This document shows, piece by piece, positions 25,262 through 34,995 of a stretch of 64,000 bases of DNA. A program made the position numbers and the translations under genes. Below the pieces are notes generated by a model. That model saw nothing but the letters and a program-made list of their open reading frames with translations. It was not told the DNA's origin and made no database searches. How positions within the stretch are numbered: position 1 is the stretch's first letter; the number at the start of each line of letters is the position of its first letter. Source of the stretch: Ruminiclostridium cellobioparum DSM 1351 = ATCC 15832 (GTDB taxonomy: Bacteria > Bacillota > Clostridia > Acetivibrionales > DSM-1351); NCBI RefSeq assembly GCF_000621505.1, contig NZ_JHYD01000002.1, positions 310,001 through 374,000 on the forward strand, in the 5' to 3' direction.

Positions 25262-25603
25262 ATGAAAAAAATCGAGGCATATATCCGGCCTGAAAAGCTG
25301 GAAGAAATAAAGACTGTTTTGGACAAATACAATCTTAATGGTATGAGCATCATACAAATTATGGGATGCGGCAACCAAAAAGGCTGGAAAGAATACGTCC
25401 GCGGAACGGAAGTTGATTATAATTTCCTGCAGAAAATAAAGATAGAGTTGGTAGTACTTGATGAACAGGTAGAAAAAATTATCCAAAGTATTATTGAGGT
25501 ATCATCCACCGGCGAATATGGCGACGGTAAAATATTCTTATATAATGTAGAGGATGCAATCCGTGTCAGGACAAAGGAACGCGGAGAGGCCGCAATAAAA
25601 TAA
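25262..25603 (+). CDS. P-II family nitrogen regulatory protein with atypical T-loop
   Basis: A 113-residue P-II protein. The C-terminal signature TGEYGDGKIFLYNVEDAIRV and the T-loop entry GCGNQKGW identify the family. Where GlnB/GlnK carry the uridylylated tyrosine (ELYRG), this protein reads KEYVRG, so the tyrosine is shifted by one position and the usual site is Val. It was probably not regulated by uridylylation but by ATP/ADP and 2-oxoglutarate binding. AAGGAGG lies before ATG 25262. It is co-transcribed with amt and probably controls that channel. A 17-bp bidirectional terminator follows. Confidence 0.93.
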   Translation: MKKIEAYIRPEKLEEIKTVLDKYNLNGMSIIQIMGCGNQKGWKEYVRGTEVDYNFLQKIKIELVVLDEQVEKIIQSIIEVSSTGEYGDGKIFLYNVEDAIRVRTKERGEAAIK

Positions 25604-25668
25604 ATTAACTTTGTGTGCGGCCATTGATTGAAGTTAATAGGGAAATATCACATTGTCTTTTATGTGTG

Positions 25669-25705
25669 CAACGAAAAGCTATATTTCCAATATAGCTTTT
25701 CGTTG
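25669..25705. terminator. Bidirectional terminator between P-II gene and DeoR-type gene
   Basis: CAACGAAAAGCTATATT (25669-25685) pairs perfectly with AATATAGCTTTTCGTTG (25689-25705); the loop is three bases. It lies between convergent genes and can serve both. Confidence 0.85.
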
Positions 25706-25711
25706 AGCTCT

Positions 25712-26494
25712 CTAAGATAACGGTGACACCTCAATGTTTATACCGCTATTTTTATACTGTGACAGCAATTGAGGATCGATTTGTTCATCTGTAATGACTG
25801 AATTAATATCTTTGGAAAAACAAAAGCTTGCCGTGGATATATGTTCAAATTTCGTGTGGTCCAAAAGAGCAATACGTTTACGGGAGTGGAGGACCATTTG
25901 TTTTTTCAATTCTGCCTCATATATATTAAAGTCTGTTAATCCTTCTTTTAAAGTAAATCCATGGGCTGATACAAAAGCGGTATCGGCATTGATATGGTTT
26001 AACAAATCATAACCCAGCAGCCCTTCTGTAGATCCTGAGTTTTTTGTCACAATTCCGCCAATAAAAATAACCGTAATATTTGGAATATCCTTTAAGGCAA
26101 GCATGGTGTATATTCCGTTTGTAATTACGGTAAGTCTGGAAAAACGGCCCAGTTTTCTGGCAACTGCCAGAGCTGTGGAGCTTGCATCCAGGATAATACA
26201 CTGACCTTCCTCAATGTGTCTCAATGCCATATTGCTTATGGCTTCTTTTTCACTGCTGTTTTTAAATTCCCGCTCATTAAAAGGAAAAATGTTTTGAGGC
26301 CTCTGCATGGCTGGAGAAAGTAAGGTAGCGCCACCATGGGTTTTTAGAATTAATTTATCTTTTTCAAGTTTGTTTAAATCATTTCTGATTGTTGCAGCCG
26401 AAACTTCCAATAATTCGCTTAATTCATTAGTAGTAATATGTACGTTATCAGCCAGCAGTTTTAATATCCTGTTATGCCGTTCAATCGCTAACAT
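25712..26494 (-). CDS. DeoR-family transcriptional regulator
   Basis: A 260-residue protein. An N-terminal winged helix-turn-helix (about 3-58, ITTNELSELLEVSAATIRNDL) and the HGGA transition are typical, followed by the DeoRC sugar-phosphate-sensing domain with DASSTALAVARKL and FIGGIVTKNSGSTEGLLG. AAAGGA lies before ATG 26494. It is divergent from the operon starting at 26847, which encodes a sugar transporter and phosphosugar enzymes, so it most likely represses that operon and is released by a sugar-phosphate intermediate. The effector is inferred. Confidence 0.92.
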   Translation of the reverse strand: MLAIERHNRILKLLADNVHITTNELSELLEVSAATIRNDLNKLEKDKLILKTHGGATLLSPAMQRPQNIFPFNEREFKNSSEKEAISNMALRHIEEGQCIILDASSTALAVARKLGRFSRLTVITNGIYTMLALKDIPNITVIFIGGIVTKNSGSTEGLLGYDLLNHINADTAFVSAHGFTLKEGLTDFNIYEAELKKQMVLHSRKRIALLDHTKFEHISTASFCFSKDINSVITDEQIDPQLLSQYKNSGINIEVSPLS

Positions 26495-26846
26495 GGCATG
26501 ACCGTCCTTTCTTTTGCAAAGCCGTTTACAGTCCCGGATTACGGGTAATCAGCCGGGGTAATTGACTTAAGCATAGTGTAATCTAAAGAACAGAAAAAAG
26601 CAATAAAAAAGATATTGAATATGATAAAAAAAGAAAATATTCAACAAGATATAAAAAAAATCGATTGAAAAAAATAAAATATGATAGTAGAATGAAAAAG
26701 TAAAGCAATTGTTTTTAATGATTTTTTTGGTTAAATCATATATAATATAATTTATGTAAACAAATTCTCACATATGTCAGATGATATGATGAATCCAGCT
26801 GCCGATACGGAATTTCAGAAATGATTAGATAGGATGATGTATATAG
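26495..26846. other. Divergent control region between DeoR-type gene and the sugar operon
   Basis: 352 bases, very AT-rich, no gene. It contains the inverted repeat TTGAATA...TATTCAA, a repeated AATATGATA element, and overlapping TATAAT boxes at 26741-26751 with a poor -35. These are candidates for the DeoR operator and the operon promoter. Confidence 0.45.
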
Positions 26847-28703
26847 ATGAGAGTATTGATGAAAAAGCTTACCAGTCTTAGTCTGGTATGGCAGGTTACA
26901 ATTGTTTTCTCATTGATAATGATAATTCCTGCTATAGTTATAACCACATCATATTTTGAAATTGTGAGAAATAATCTTCTGGAGGAAGCAAATAAAAAGG
27001 TCCAGGAGAATCTTAAAAAAATTGAATCAAATATGAATGCCAACATCGGCATTATGAATAGTGCGCTCAACCAGTTGATTTTCAGTCAGGAGTTCCAGTA
27101 TTATTTAAATCCCGAAAACAACTTAAGTGCACATGAAAAGAACTACTATGTATATAGTGTTCAGAATGAACTTCTCAATATACGCCATGTGTATACAAAT
27201 AAATTTAACAGGCTGGTCATTTATTCCAAAAACAGTCAGATCGATGAGTATGTGGACTGGTCCTATAACATGGACAGATTATATGACCGTGACTATTATA
27301 CTGAAATTATGCAAAACGGCAGCGAGCATATTTATGGAAATGTACGTGTATACGACAGATCCCTTGGCAATCTTGTGAATTATGAAGAGCTTGAGAATAA
27401 AGAAGAATTGGTGCTGCCTATTTATCAGAAAATTTTAGATATCCGTACCAAAGAATGTATCGGACTCATTGAAGTTGACATGACAATCAGCAAGCTGGCC
27501 AACGCCGGAGAACTTGCAAGTCAGGATTCCGAGGTGAAATATCTCATTTTTGACAGGAATGGAAAACTGGTTTTTGCTTCGGATGATCAGAGGGCCGACG
27601 AATTTTCACGTCTTAATTTTCAGAAAAAATCCGGGGTATCCGATATTAATCTTGGCGATGCAAATTATCTTATTGCTTACGACAGGGATGATGTTACAGG
27701 CTTGATGAGAGTTGCCGTAATGGACAGGCAGAAAATTTTGGAGTCCACATCAGGCGTTGATACTCTCTTGCTTTTAATTGCTATTGGCAGTATGGTATTC
27801 ATAATTCTTTTTACAAATGTTGCAGCACGTCTTTTCTTCAGAAGGCTCAGAGAGATGGACAGAATGATTACACATATCGAAGCGGGAAGATTTGATGTGC
27901 GTATAAAAGTGGACGGTTTTAATGAGATTTCAAGAATTTCAGAAAGCTTCAACCATATGGCAGAAAGGCTTCAAGGCTTGATAACTTCAATGATTCAGAA
28001 GGAAAAGGCCCAAAAAGAAGCAGAGATACATGCTCTTCAGGCTCAAATCAACCCGCATTTTTTATATAACACTCTGGAAAATATGAGAATGCAGTGTGAA
28101 ATAGACGAATATTATACGGTGGCAAGCGATCTGGCAAATCTGGGGGATCTGCTGCGCTACAGCTTACACTGGGAGAGTCCGGAAGTAAAGGTCAGTGAAG
28201 AACTTAACAATATTGAACAATATATAGAAATCATGAGAATGCGTTTTAACGACAGGCTTGTTTATGAAATGGAATGCAGTGAGGAATTGAAAAATCTTAT
28301 GATTCCCAAGTTTATACTACAGCCGCTGGTTGAAAACTGTTTTATTCATGGGTTTAAAAATACCCTTCCGCCCTGGAAAATATTTGTTAATGTTTTGATG
28401 GAACAAGACAGATTGATTATATGTGTCGAAGATAATGGAAAAGGAATAGAAAAACAACGTCTTGATCAGATTTATAATTGTATCAGGGAAAACAAATCTA
28501 TTTCCGATACAAATAACAGGTCCAAGAACTCAATTGGAATCATTAATGTCAAGCAGCGCGTGGAAATGATATGTCCTGCAGGAAGCGGACTGTCCATTGA
28601 GAGCCGGCAGAATGACGGAACAAAAATCACGGTAACCATAGTTGTTGAACCGGATGTGCAAAACGGAGGGGAAGCAAATGTTCAAGATATTGGTGGCAGA
28701 TGA
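26847..28703 (+). CDS. Sensor histidine kinase, YesM-like
   Basis: A 618-residue membrane kinase: transmembrane helix at about 12-34, an extracellular dCache-like sensor (about 35-295), a second helix at about 305-325, HAMP (about 326-380), then His_kinase with QINPHFLYNTLENMR (phospho-acceptor H404) and HATPase_c (VENCFIHGF, VEDNGKGIE). Its stop lies inside the next gene, a 26-base overlap with the response regulator, so the two are translationally coupled. It heads a sugar operon and probably senses the transported sugar or its binding protein outside the cell. The start ATG 26847 has only a weak AGGA upstream; ATG 26859 is an alternative. Confidence 0.9.
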   Translation: MRVLMKKLTSLSLVWQVTIVFSLIMIIPAIVITTSYFEIVRNNLLEEANKKVQENLKKIESNMNANIGIMNSALNQLIFSQEFQYYLNPENNLSAHEKNYYVYSVQNELLNIRHVYTNKFNRLVIYSKNSQIDEYVDWSYNMDRLYDRDYYTEIMQNGSEHIYGNVRVYDRSLGNLVNYEELENKEELVLPIYQKILDIRTKECIGLIEVDMTISKLANAGELASQDSEVKYLIFDRNGKLVFASDDQRADEFSRLNFQKKSGVSDINLGDANYLIAYDRDDVTGLMRVAVMDRQKILESTSGVDTLLLLIAIGSMVFIILFTNVAARLFFRRLREMDRMITHIEAGRFDVRIKVDGFNEISRISESFNHMAERLQGLITSMIQKEKAQKEAEIHALQAQINPHFLYNTLENMRMQCEIDEYYTVASDLANLGDLLRYSLHWESPEVKVSEELNNIEQYIEIMRMRFNDRLVYEMECSEELKNLMIPKFILQPLVENCFIHGFKNTLPPWKIFVNVLMEQDRLIICVEDNGKGIEKQRLDQIYNCIRENKSISDTNNRSKNSIGIINVKQRVEMICPAGSGLSIESRQNDGTKITVTIVVEPDVQNGGEANVQDIGGR

Positions 28704-30255
28704 CGAGGATGTTATACGTAAGGGTATTGTCACAATACTCAAAAGGGAACTGGACAGTGATATTTGCTATTTGGAGGCTGAAAACGGAATTGAGGCACAT
28801 AAACTCTGCAAGGAACATTTGCCTCAGATAGTCATTACAGACATCCGTATGCCTTTTTGTGATGGGCTTAACCTGATTAAAAATATCAGGGAAAATGGAT
28901 ATTCACCTACGTTTATCATCCTTTCCGGCTATGCAGATTTTGAATATGCAAAATCTGCCATTACATTAGGCGTTAAAGAGTATGTACTTAAGCCTATTAA
29001 AAAGCAGGAATTTGTTTCTATGGTGGGAGCTTGTGTAAAGAGCCTGACAACTGAAAAACACCGGATAGACGAAAAATTGGTACGTGAGAGTGAAAACCGA
29101 AAAGTGACCGAGAATGTAAAACAAAAACTGCTCAGATATTTACTTGACTGTCCGGATTCTGAAGAGGCAAAAAAACACCTGGGTGAGCTTTATGATTTAG
29201 GTATCCGTTTTAATGAAAATCTTTTATTGTGTGCCATTATACAATATCAGGTAACTGAAGAAAACAGAGAATTCATCGATTTTGCAGTAAAAAATATAGT
29301 AGACGAAGTTTTGACAGAGGATGTAAGCGGGAATTTTCTCATTTCAGTTCAATATGAATCAGGAAGAATTGCAGCAATATTTGAAGGTATTAAAAGAGAG
29401 TCCATGCTTTCTTCGGTAAAGCATGAACTGGGCAAGATCAACAGCTTGATCCGTAAATATTTATTTGTAGAGGTATTTACCGGTGTCGGTGATGTGGTGT
29501 ACGGTTCGATACTGCTGTACAAATCCTTTAATCTGGCGGCTGAGGCTTTAAATTTTAAGTTGTATCGTACGGGCAGTAACGTACAGTTGTTTTCAGACAT
29601 ACCTGTTTCAATAAAGAATGAAGAAGAGGATTTGGGCAGGTTAATTCATCCCCTTGAGAATATTAGGATTGCCGAAATCATAAACGTTTTTGAAAAACTG
29701 ATAACCTTACCTCCATCCATACAGTCGCTTTCGGCTGTTGAGAAAAGCTATGCGCAGCTGATAAAAACCGTTGACCGCCAGCTTAACAAGTACAACAGCA
29801 CCGGAATGAAGAATATTGTTCAGCCGGCTCCTTTTTATGAATTGTGGAGTTTTTTGCAGATGAAACAGGAGATCATCAGATACCTGAACCAGGTGTATGA
29901 AATAGCATGCCAAGCTAAAATCGATGTATCCAATAAAAAACTTGTAGTAGATGTATTGCAGTATGTTAAGGAAAATGCCGCCGGGGATATTAACTTGAAT
30001 ATAGTTGCAGAAAAATTCGGACGTACGCCGGCATATATGAGTGCGTTATTCAAAAAAGGTACGGGAATGGGCTTTAACGAATACATTACCAATATAAGAA
30101 TGAATATGGCAAAACAAATGCTTGAGGATACCGGTATTCCAATCAGTGAAGTAAGCGGTCTTTGCGGATATCTGAATCCCAAATATTTTTCCGTGGCTTT
30201 TAAAAATGTTTTTGGAATGAGCCCTGCCGCATACAGGCAGAATTCCTTACAGTAA
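28678..30255 (+). CDS. Response regulator, receiver plus AraC-type DNA-binding domain
   Basis: A 525-residue protein. The receiver (about 1-125) has D8/D9 and phospho-acceptor D55 (VITDIRMPF) and K in VLKPIKK; a central region of about 290 residues is followed by an AraC-type double HTH at about 420-525 (INLNIVAEKFGRTPAYMSALF and VSGLCGYLNPKYFSVAF). ATG 28678 has GGAGGGG 8 bases upstream and lies within the kinase gene. It is the partner of that kinase and likely activator of the sugar transporter genes downstream, counteracting the DeoR-type repressor. A terminator follows, so the transporter genes may have their own promoter activated by it. Confidence 0.92.
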   Translation: MFKILVADDEDVIRKGIVTILKRELDSDICYLEAENGIEAHKLCKEHLPQIVITDIRMPFCDGLNLIKNIRENGYSPTFIILSGYADFEYAKSAITLGVKEYVLKPIKKQEFVSMVGACVKSLTTEKHRIDEKLVRESENRKVTENVKQKLLRYLLDCPDSEEAKKHLGELYDLGIRFNENLLLCAIIQYQVTEENREFIDFAVKNIVDEVLTEDVSGNFLISVQYESGRIAAIFEGIKRESMLSSVKHELGKINSLIRKYLFVEVFTGVGDVVYGSILLYKSFNLAAEALNFKLYRTGSNVQLFSDIPVSIKNEEEDLGRLIHPLENIRIAEIINVFEKLITLPPSIQSLSAVEKSYAQLIKTVDRQLNKYNSTGMKNIVQPAPFYELWSFLQMKQEIIRYLNQVYEIACQAKIDVSNKKLVVDVLQYVKENAAGDINLNIVAEKFGRTPAYMSALFKKGTGMGFNEYITNIRMNMAKQMLEDTGIPISEVSGLCGYLNPKYFSVAFKNVFGMSPAAYRQNSLQ

Positions 30256-30265
30256 AGCAAATATA

Positions 30266-30304
30266 AAAAATACGTGGACTGAAAATAGTTCATGTATTTT
30301 TTTT
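30266..30304 (+). terminator. Terminator after the response regulator gene
   Basis: AAAAATAC-G-TG-G-ACT (30266-30280) pairs with AGT-T-CA-T-GTATTTTT (about 30287-30302) with two mismatches, followed by T residues. It separates the two-component genes from the transporter genes. Confidence 0.7.
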
Positions 30305-30447
30305 GCCGTATCTTTTACCGTATCTAAAATCGTAAAAAATCAAACTTTATATTAAAATAACTAACCTATCAAACCGGTAATCCAATTATATAATTAAACC
30401 ATGAAATGAAAGAAGAAATGCGAAGGTTGGGAAAAGAGGTGTAATTA

Positions 30448-31932
30448 TTGAGCTTACTGGAAATGAAGGATATCAGCAAGAGTTTTACCGGGGTAAATGT
30501 ATTGAGGGATGTACATTTTAAATTGGAAAAAGGTACGGTACATGCTCTTATGGGTGAAAATGGGGCCGGTAAATCTACACTCATGAAAATCCTGGCAGGA
30601 ATAACGAAAAGTGATAAAGGAAGTATCTGTATAAATGGCAAAAGTGTAGAAATCAACTCTCCTTCAGATTCACAAAATTTAGGCATTGCCATGATCCACC
30701 AGGAACTGTCACCTATCCCCGGAATGACAGTAGCTGAAAATATCTATTTCGGACGTGAACCCGGAAAAAGTGTATTTGTCGATTACCGGCAGTTGTATAA
30801 GCAAACGGAAGAATTGCTGGACAGACTTCATATTAAAAATATAAGTCCCAGAGAAAAGCTTCAGAACCTGCAGGTTGCCGACCAGCAGCTTATAGAAATA
30901 GCAAAGGCAATTTCCTATAACGCGGAAATCATTATTATGGATGAACCCACATCGGCAATTACAGATAAAGAAGTGGAGAATCTGTTTGTAATAATAAACA
31001 ACCTCAGGAAGGCAGGAAAAGGAATTATCTATATATCGCATAAAATGGATGAGGTTTTCCGTATTTCCGATGAAATCACTGTTCTCAGAGACGGGGCATA
31101 CGTGGATTCATGGAAGGCAAAGGATATCAACAATGATATTCTTATCAGAAATATGGTGGGACGTGAGCTCAGCGAGATTTTTCCAAAAGTGCACGTGCCA
31201 ATAGGTGAAAAGGTCTTGGAAGTCCGTAATCTGACACTTCAAAATAAATTCCACAATATAAATTTTGATGTGAGAAGAGGGGAGATACTTGGGATAGCAG
31301 GCTTGGTGGGAGCCGGACGTACCGAAGTAATGCAGGCTCTTTTCGGACTCACTCCCGCAGATGAAGGCGAAATAATCTTCGAGGGTAAAAAGCTCAATCC
31401 CAGGGAACCCAGAGAGGCTATAAAAAACGGCCTGGCATTTGTTACCGAGGACAGAAAAGGTGAAGGTCTTGTACCGTACATGAGCGTGGCACATAATATC
31501 ACGCTGGCTTCCATGAAGGATTTTGACAAAAACTTCTTAATCGACATGAAATCCGAGGACGATGTAATTCAGAAGCAGATTGCTTCTCTGCGTATAAGGT
31601 CATATGGCAAGGAACAGCTGGTAACATCACTTTCAGGGGGAAATCAGCAAAAAGTGGTACTGGCCAAATGGCTTATAAGGAAGCCAAAACTTTTGATACT
31701 GGATGAACCCACCAGAGGAATAGATGTAGGCGCCAAATCTGAAATTTACAAGATCATGTGCGATTTCGTGGCAAAGGGAAATTCCATCATAATGATTTCA
31801 TCGGAAATGCCGGAAGTAATGGGCATGGCAGACAGAATTGTGGTGCTCAGCAACCGTAAATTAGGCGGAGAACTGAACAGGGAAGAATTCGTACAGGAAA
31901 ACATAATGAGACTTGCCGTGTCTAAAATGTGA
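30448..31932 (+). CDS. Sugar ABC transporter ATP-binding protein (RbsA/MglA-like, two ATPase domains)
   Basis: A 494-residue protein with two ABC cassettes. The first has Walker A GENGAGKST and Walker B IIIMDEPTSA; the second has the usual degenerate Walker A (AGLVGAGRTE), signature LSGGNQQK and Walker B LLILDEPTRGID. This is the standard layout of carbohydrate uptake ATPases of the ribose/galactose type (CUT2). The start is TTG 30448 with AAGAGGTG upstream. Together with the permease and lipoprotein that follow it should import a monosaccharide or polyol. The second-cassette Walker A degeneration is normal for the family. Confidence 0.94.
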   Translation: MSLLEMKDISKSFTGVNVLRDVHFKLEKGTVHALMGENGAGKSTLMKILAGITKSDKGSICINGKSVEINSPSDSQNLGIAMIHQELSPIPGMTVAENIYFGREPGKSVFVDYRQLYKQTEELLDRLHIKNISPREKLQNLQVADQQLIEIAKAISYNAEIIIMDEPTSAITDKEVENLFVIINNLRKAGKGIIYISHKMDEVFRISDEITVLRDGAYVDSWKAKDINNDILIRNMVGRELSEIFPKVHVPIGEKVLEVRNLTLQNKFHNINFDVRRGEILGIAGLVGAGRTEVMQALFGLTPADEGEIIFEGKKLNPREPREAIKNGLAFVTEDRKGEGLVPYMSVAHNITLASMKDFDKNFLIDMKSEDDVIQKQIASLRIRSYGKEQLVTSLSGGNQQKVVLAKWLIRKPKLLILDEPTRGIDVGAKSEIYKIMCDFVAKGNSIIMISSEMPEVMGMADRIVVLSNRKLGGELNREEFVQENIMRLAVSKM

Positions 31933-32042
31933 TAATAACGTGTCCAAGCGGGACGAAGCTGGAATGAAGTAAAATTAATAAATGAAGGGGGTTACCTTAG
32001 CCCATGTCGTTTCTGTCATGATGTTTATGCGAAACGCTGGGC

Positions 32043-33017
32043 ATGGGCATAATAATGGAAAAGATAATCAACTACAAAAAAATGACTGCAGGTCAATTTT
32101 TCGAAAAATTTGCAACCTTGATAGGATTACTTGCGGTAATAACCATATTTGCAATATTAAAGCCCAAGTTTTTAGATGTAAACAATATTTTCAACTTATT
32201 GCGCCAGGCATCCATAAATGGTTTGCTTGCCCTTGGGATGACCTTCGTAGTATTGACAGGGGGAATTGACCTGTCGGTGGGCTCAATATTGGGTGCATCA
32301 GGGATTTTTGCGGCGCTGGTTGCCCAGAATCAAAACATACCCTGGTTTGTAGCGGTTCTTGTGGGATTGGGAATAGGTTTTATACTTGGCAGTGTAAACG
32401 GAATAGTAATCTCGTGGTTGAAAGTACCGGCTTTTGTAGCTACACTTGGTATGCTGAGCGTTGCCAGAGGAGTTACCTATCTGGCCAGCAATGCACAGCC
32501 GGTACCCGGGTTGAGTGAAGGCTTTCTGAAAATCGGAGGAGGAAGCGTAGGGATCATACCCATACCCGTTATAATACTTGCGGTAGTATTTGTAATATGC
32601 AGTATCCTAATATACAGGGCCAGGTATGGAAGATATATATTCGGTGTAGGGGGAAATGCCAAAGCTGCCCGCGTATCAGGTATAAATGTTAAAAAGATCA
32701 AATGGTCTGCATATATGATAGCCGGTGTTCTGTCGGGACTTGCAGGTGTGGTATTAACTTCACGCGTATCTTCCGGGTTGGCCATGGCAGGACAAAACTA
32801 TGAAACGGATGCTATTGCGGCGGTTGTAATGGGCGGTACCAGTCTGGCGGGAGGCAGAGGAAGATTATGGGGAACTCTTGTAGGCGTTCTGATAATAGCA
32901 GTTTTAAATAACGGTCTGGATATGATGGCAGTATCCTCCTATTGGCAGTTGATCATAAAAGGCTTGATAATAATAGCAGCCGTTATGATGGATAGCTTAA
33001 ACAGTTCCAATGACTAA
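32043..33017 (+). CDS. Sugar ABC transporter permease (RbsC-like)
   Basis: A 324-residue membrane protein with about 8-10 helices matching BPD_transp_2. GLLALGMTFVVLTGGIDLSV and the loop with GGNAKAARVSGINV are family hallmarks. The start is uncertain: ATG 32043 and ATG 32055 (MEKIINYKK) both lack a clear ribosome site, and a G-rich AAGGGGG lies further up at 31984. It forms a homodimeric channel for the two-domain ATPase encoded upstream. Confidence 0.93.
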   Translation: MGIIMEKIINYKKMTAGQFFEKFATLIGLLAVITIFAILKPKFLDVNNIFNLLRQASINGLLALGMTFVVLTGGIDLSVGSILGASGIFAALVAQNQNIPWFVAVLVGLGIGFILGSVNGIVISWLKVPAFVATLGMLSVARGVTYLASNAQPVPGLSEGFLKIGGGSVGIIPIPVIILAVVFVICSILIYRARYGRYIFGVGGNAKAARVSGINVKKIKWSAYMIAGVLSGLAGVVLTSRVSSGLAMAGQNYETDAIAAVVMGGTSLAGGRGRLWGTLVGVLIIAVLNNGLDMMAVSSYWQLIIKGLIIIAAVMMDSLNSSND

Positions 33018-33069
33018 TAGCCGTTTATAAGACGGTTTATTACTAATAAAAATTTAAAGGAGAATAGTT

Positions 33070-34071
33070 ATGAAAAAAATGAAAAGACTCGTAGTATTGC
33101 TAATAGCTGCAATAATGCTAACTACCTTTGCAGCTTGTTCTTCAAGTACAAGTCAGAGTACGGCCGAATCAACCAAATCTGCAGACACAGCTAAGGCTAC
33201 CGAAACAAGCAAACCGGCAGATAAGAAAATTGTTGTCGGAATGACCCTGTACAGTCTCAAAAATGAATTCACAGTCCGACTTTCAAATGCAGCAAAGAAG
33301 AAAGCAGAGGAATTAGGAGTAGAGCTTAAAATTTATGATGGTAACTATGATCCGAATACACAGATAAATCAGGTTGAAACAATGATTTCAGACGGTGTGG
33401 ATGCTATCATTCTGAATCCTCAGGATGCAAAGGCCTGTGCAGTTGCGGTTGATAAGGCGGCAGCGGCGAATATACCGGTCATCGGAGTCAACACCCGTGT
33501 TGACAGCGATAAACTTACAAGCTATGTCGGCTCAAAAGACGTATATGCCGGCGAATTGGAAATGCAGGCTATAGCTGATAAGCTCGGAGGCAAAGGCAAC
33601 ATAGTCATACTTGACGGACCTCTTGGACAGTCTGCCCAGCTGGAACGCAGCCAGGGAATCCAGAATGTACTTAAGAAGTATCCCGATATTAAGGTTCTTG
33701 CAGAAAAAACAGCCAACTGGTCACGTTCTGAGGCTATGACAGTTATGGAAAACTGGCTGCAGGCTTTTGACAAAATAGATGCGGTCGTAGGTGAAAATGA
33801 TGAAATGGCACTGGGTGCAAGGCAGGCAATAGAAGCAAAGAAGCTGGATATTCCTACCATAGGAGTTGACGGTATAACAGATGCTTTGAATGCAGTGGAA
33901 AAAGGAACCTTGATAGCATCAATATTCCAGGATGGTGCAGGACAGGGAAGCAAGGCTCTGGAAATTGCGGTTGCAAAAGCCAAGGGCGAAAATGTTGACA
34001 AGGAATACTGGATCGACTTTGAACCTGTTACAAAGGATAATGTAGCGGAATTCAAGCAGAGAGCACAATAA
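33070..34071 (+). CDS. Sugar-binding lipoprotein (RbsB-like)
   Basis: A 333-residue protein with a signal peptide and lipobox FAAC (Cys23), a Ser/Thr/Lys linker, and a periplasmic-binding-protein-like domain (Peripla_BP_4) of the ribose type: VGMTLYSLKNEF, DGVDAIILNPQDAKA and the final hinge region with TIGVDGITDALNAVEKG. AAGGAGAA lies before ATG 33070. It captures the substrate outside the membrane for the CUT2 transporter. The ligand cannot be read from the sequence; related clusters import erythritol, threitol or pentoses. Confidence 0.93.
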   Translation: MKKMKRLVVLLIAAIMLTTFAACSSSTSQSTAESTKSADTAKATETSKPADKKIVVGMTLYSLKNEFTVRLSNAAKKKAEELGVELKIYDGNYDPNTQINQVETMISDGVDAIILNPQDAKACAVAVDKAAAANIPVIGVNTRVDSDKLTSYVGSKDVYAGELEMQAIADKLGGKGNIVILDGPLGQSAQLERSQGIQNVLKKYPDIKVLAEKTANWSRSEAMTVMENWLQAFDKIDAVVGENDEMALGARQAIEAKKLDIPTIGVDGITDALNAVEKGTLIASIFQDGAGQGSKALEIAVAKAKGENVDKEYWIDFEPVTKDNVAEFKQRAQ

Positions 34072-34083
34072 TTCAGGCTGATT

Positions 34084-34122
34084 GATTATAAGGAAGGGGA
34101 GGGAGCTCCCTTTCTTTATAAT
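34084..34122 (+). terminator. Imperfect hairpin between binding-protein and dehydrogenase genes
   Basis: GATTATAAGGAAGGGG and the complementary CCCTTTCTTTATAATC flank a GC-rich apex (GGGAGCTCCC). No T-run follows, so it is probably an mRNA-stabilising or partial-termination element that favours binding-protein expression. Confidence 0.55.
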
Positions 34123-34166
34123 CACAGATATTGAAGATAAACAAAAATAGTTATGGGGGGCTAATT

Positions 34167-34934
34167 ATGTTAGAATACTGCGGAGCAGATTTAAATTTCT
34201 CCTTGCAGGGCAGGACGGCAATAATAACAGGAGGTGCAGCCGGAATAGGGCTGGCTACGGCGCGCTTTTTTTCAGAAAAAGGTGTTAACTGTGTTTTAGC
34301 TGATCTCAACCCGGAAGCAGATAAAATAGCTGATCAGTTAGGTCAGAATTGCATAGGGGTTGCCGGTGACATTACAAAAGCCGATTACAGACAAGCTGTC
34401 ATTGATGCAGCTGTAATGAGATTCGGCAGTGTTGATATTTTGGTGAACTGTGCCGGAATAGTTGCTCTTGACAATGCTGAAACCTTGAGTGACGATATGT
34501 GGGAAAAGACGATAAACATAAATCTTACGGCCTCATTTAAGATGGCTCAGGCTGTCGGAAAATATATGATTGCTGCGGGCAAAAAAGGCTCTATTGTCAA
34601 TATGGCATCACAGGCGGGTGTAATTGCGCTGGATAAGCATGTGGCCTATTGTGCAAGCAAGGGCGGTATCATAGCAATGACAAAGGTAATGGCATATGAG
34701 TGGGGAAAATACGGCATCAGAGTAAATGCGGTATCACCTACGGTAGTTCTTACGGATTTGGGCAAAAAAGCCTGGGAAGGACCTGTAGGAGATGCATTTA
34801 AAAAAGAAATGCCTTCGGAACGTTTTGCCGAACCGGATGAAATTGCGGGATCAATAGCATTCCTTTGCAGTGGTGCAGCCGGCATGATTACCGGACACAA
34901 TCTGCTTATAGACGGTGGTTTTACAATAAAATAG
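34167..34934 (+). CDS. Short-chain dehydrogenase/reductase, probable polyol dehydrogenase
   Basis: A 255-residue SDR. It shows the cofactor motif TGGAAGIGLA, an Asp after beta 2 (VLADLN) that favours NAD over NADP, NCAG, catalytic Ser in NMASQAG, and the YxxxK pair (AYCASK). ATG 34167 follows a G-run by 7 bases; an upstream in-frame ATG at 34131 is less likely. It is placed between the sugar transporter and the RpiB/DhaK/DhaL genes, so oxidation of an imported polyol to a ketose (for example threitol to erythrulose) is plausible. Substrate is inferred. Confidence 0.9.
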   Translation: MLEYCGADLNFSLQGRTAIITGGAAGIGLATARFFSEKGVNCVLADLNPEADKIADQLGQNCIGVAGDITKADYRQAVIDAAVMRFGSVDILVNCAGIVALDNAETLSDDMWEKTININLTASFKMAQAVGKYMIAAGKKGSIVNMASQAGVIALDKHVAYCASKGGIIAMTKVMAYEWGKYGIRVNAVSPTVVLTDLGKKAWEGPVGDAFKKEMPSERFAEPDEIAGSIAFLCSGAAGMITGHNLLIDGGFTIK

Positions 34935-34995
34935 CAGAGTTTGGGAAATAGCGTGCTTTAGCAGTTAAAAGGCAAAAAAGTAGGGGGAATTAATA

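Noticed and set aside
31982-32269. Open frame of 95 codons overlapping the start of the RbsC-like permease
   Set aside because: It overlaps the permease in another frame, has no family resemblance and reads as an out-of-frame shadow, although a G-rich ribosome-like site precedes it.
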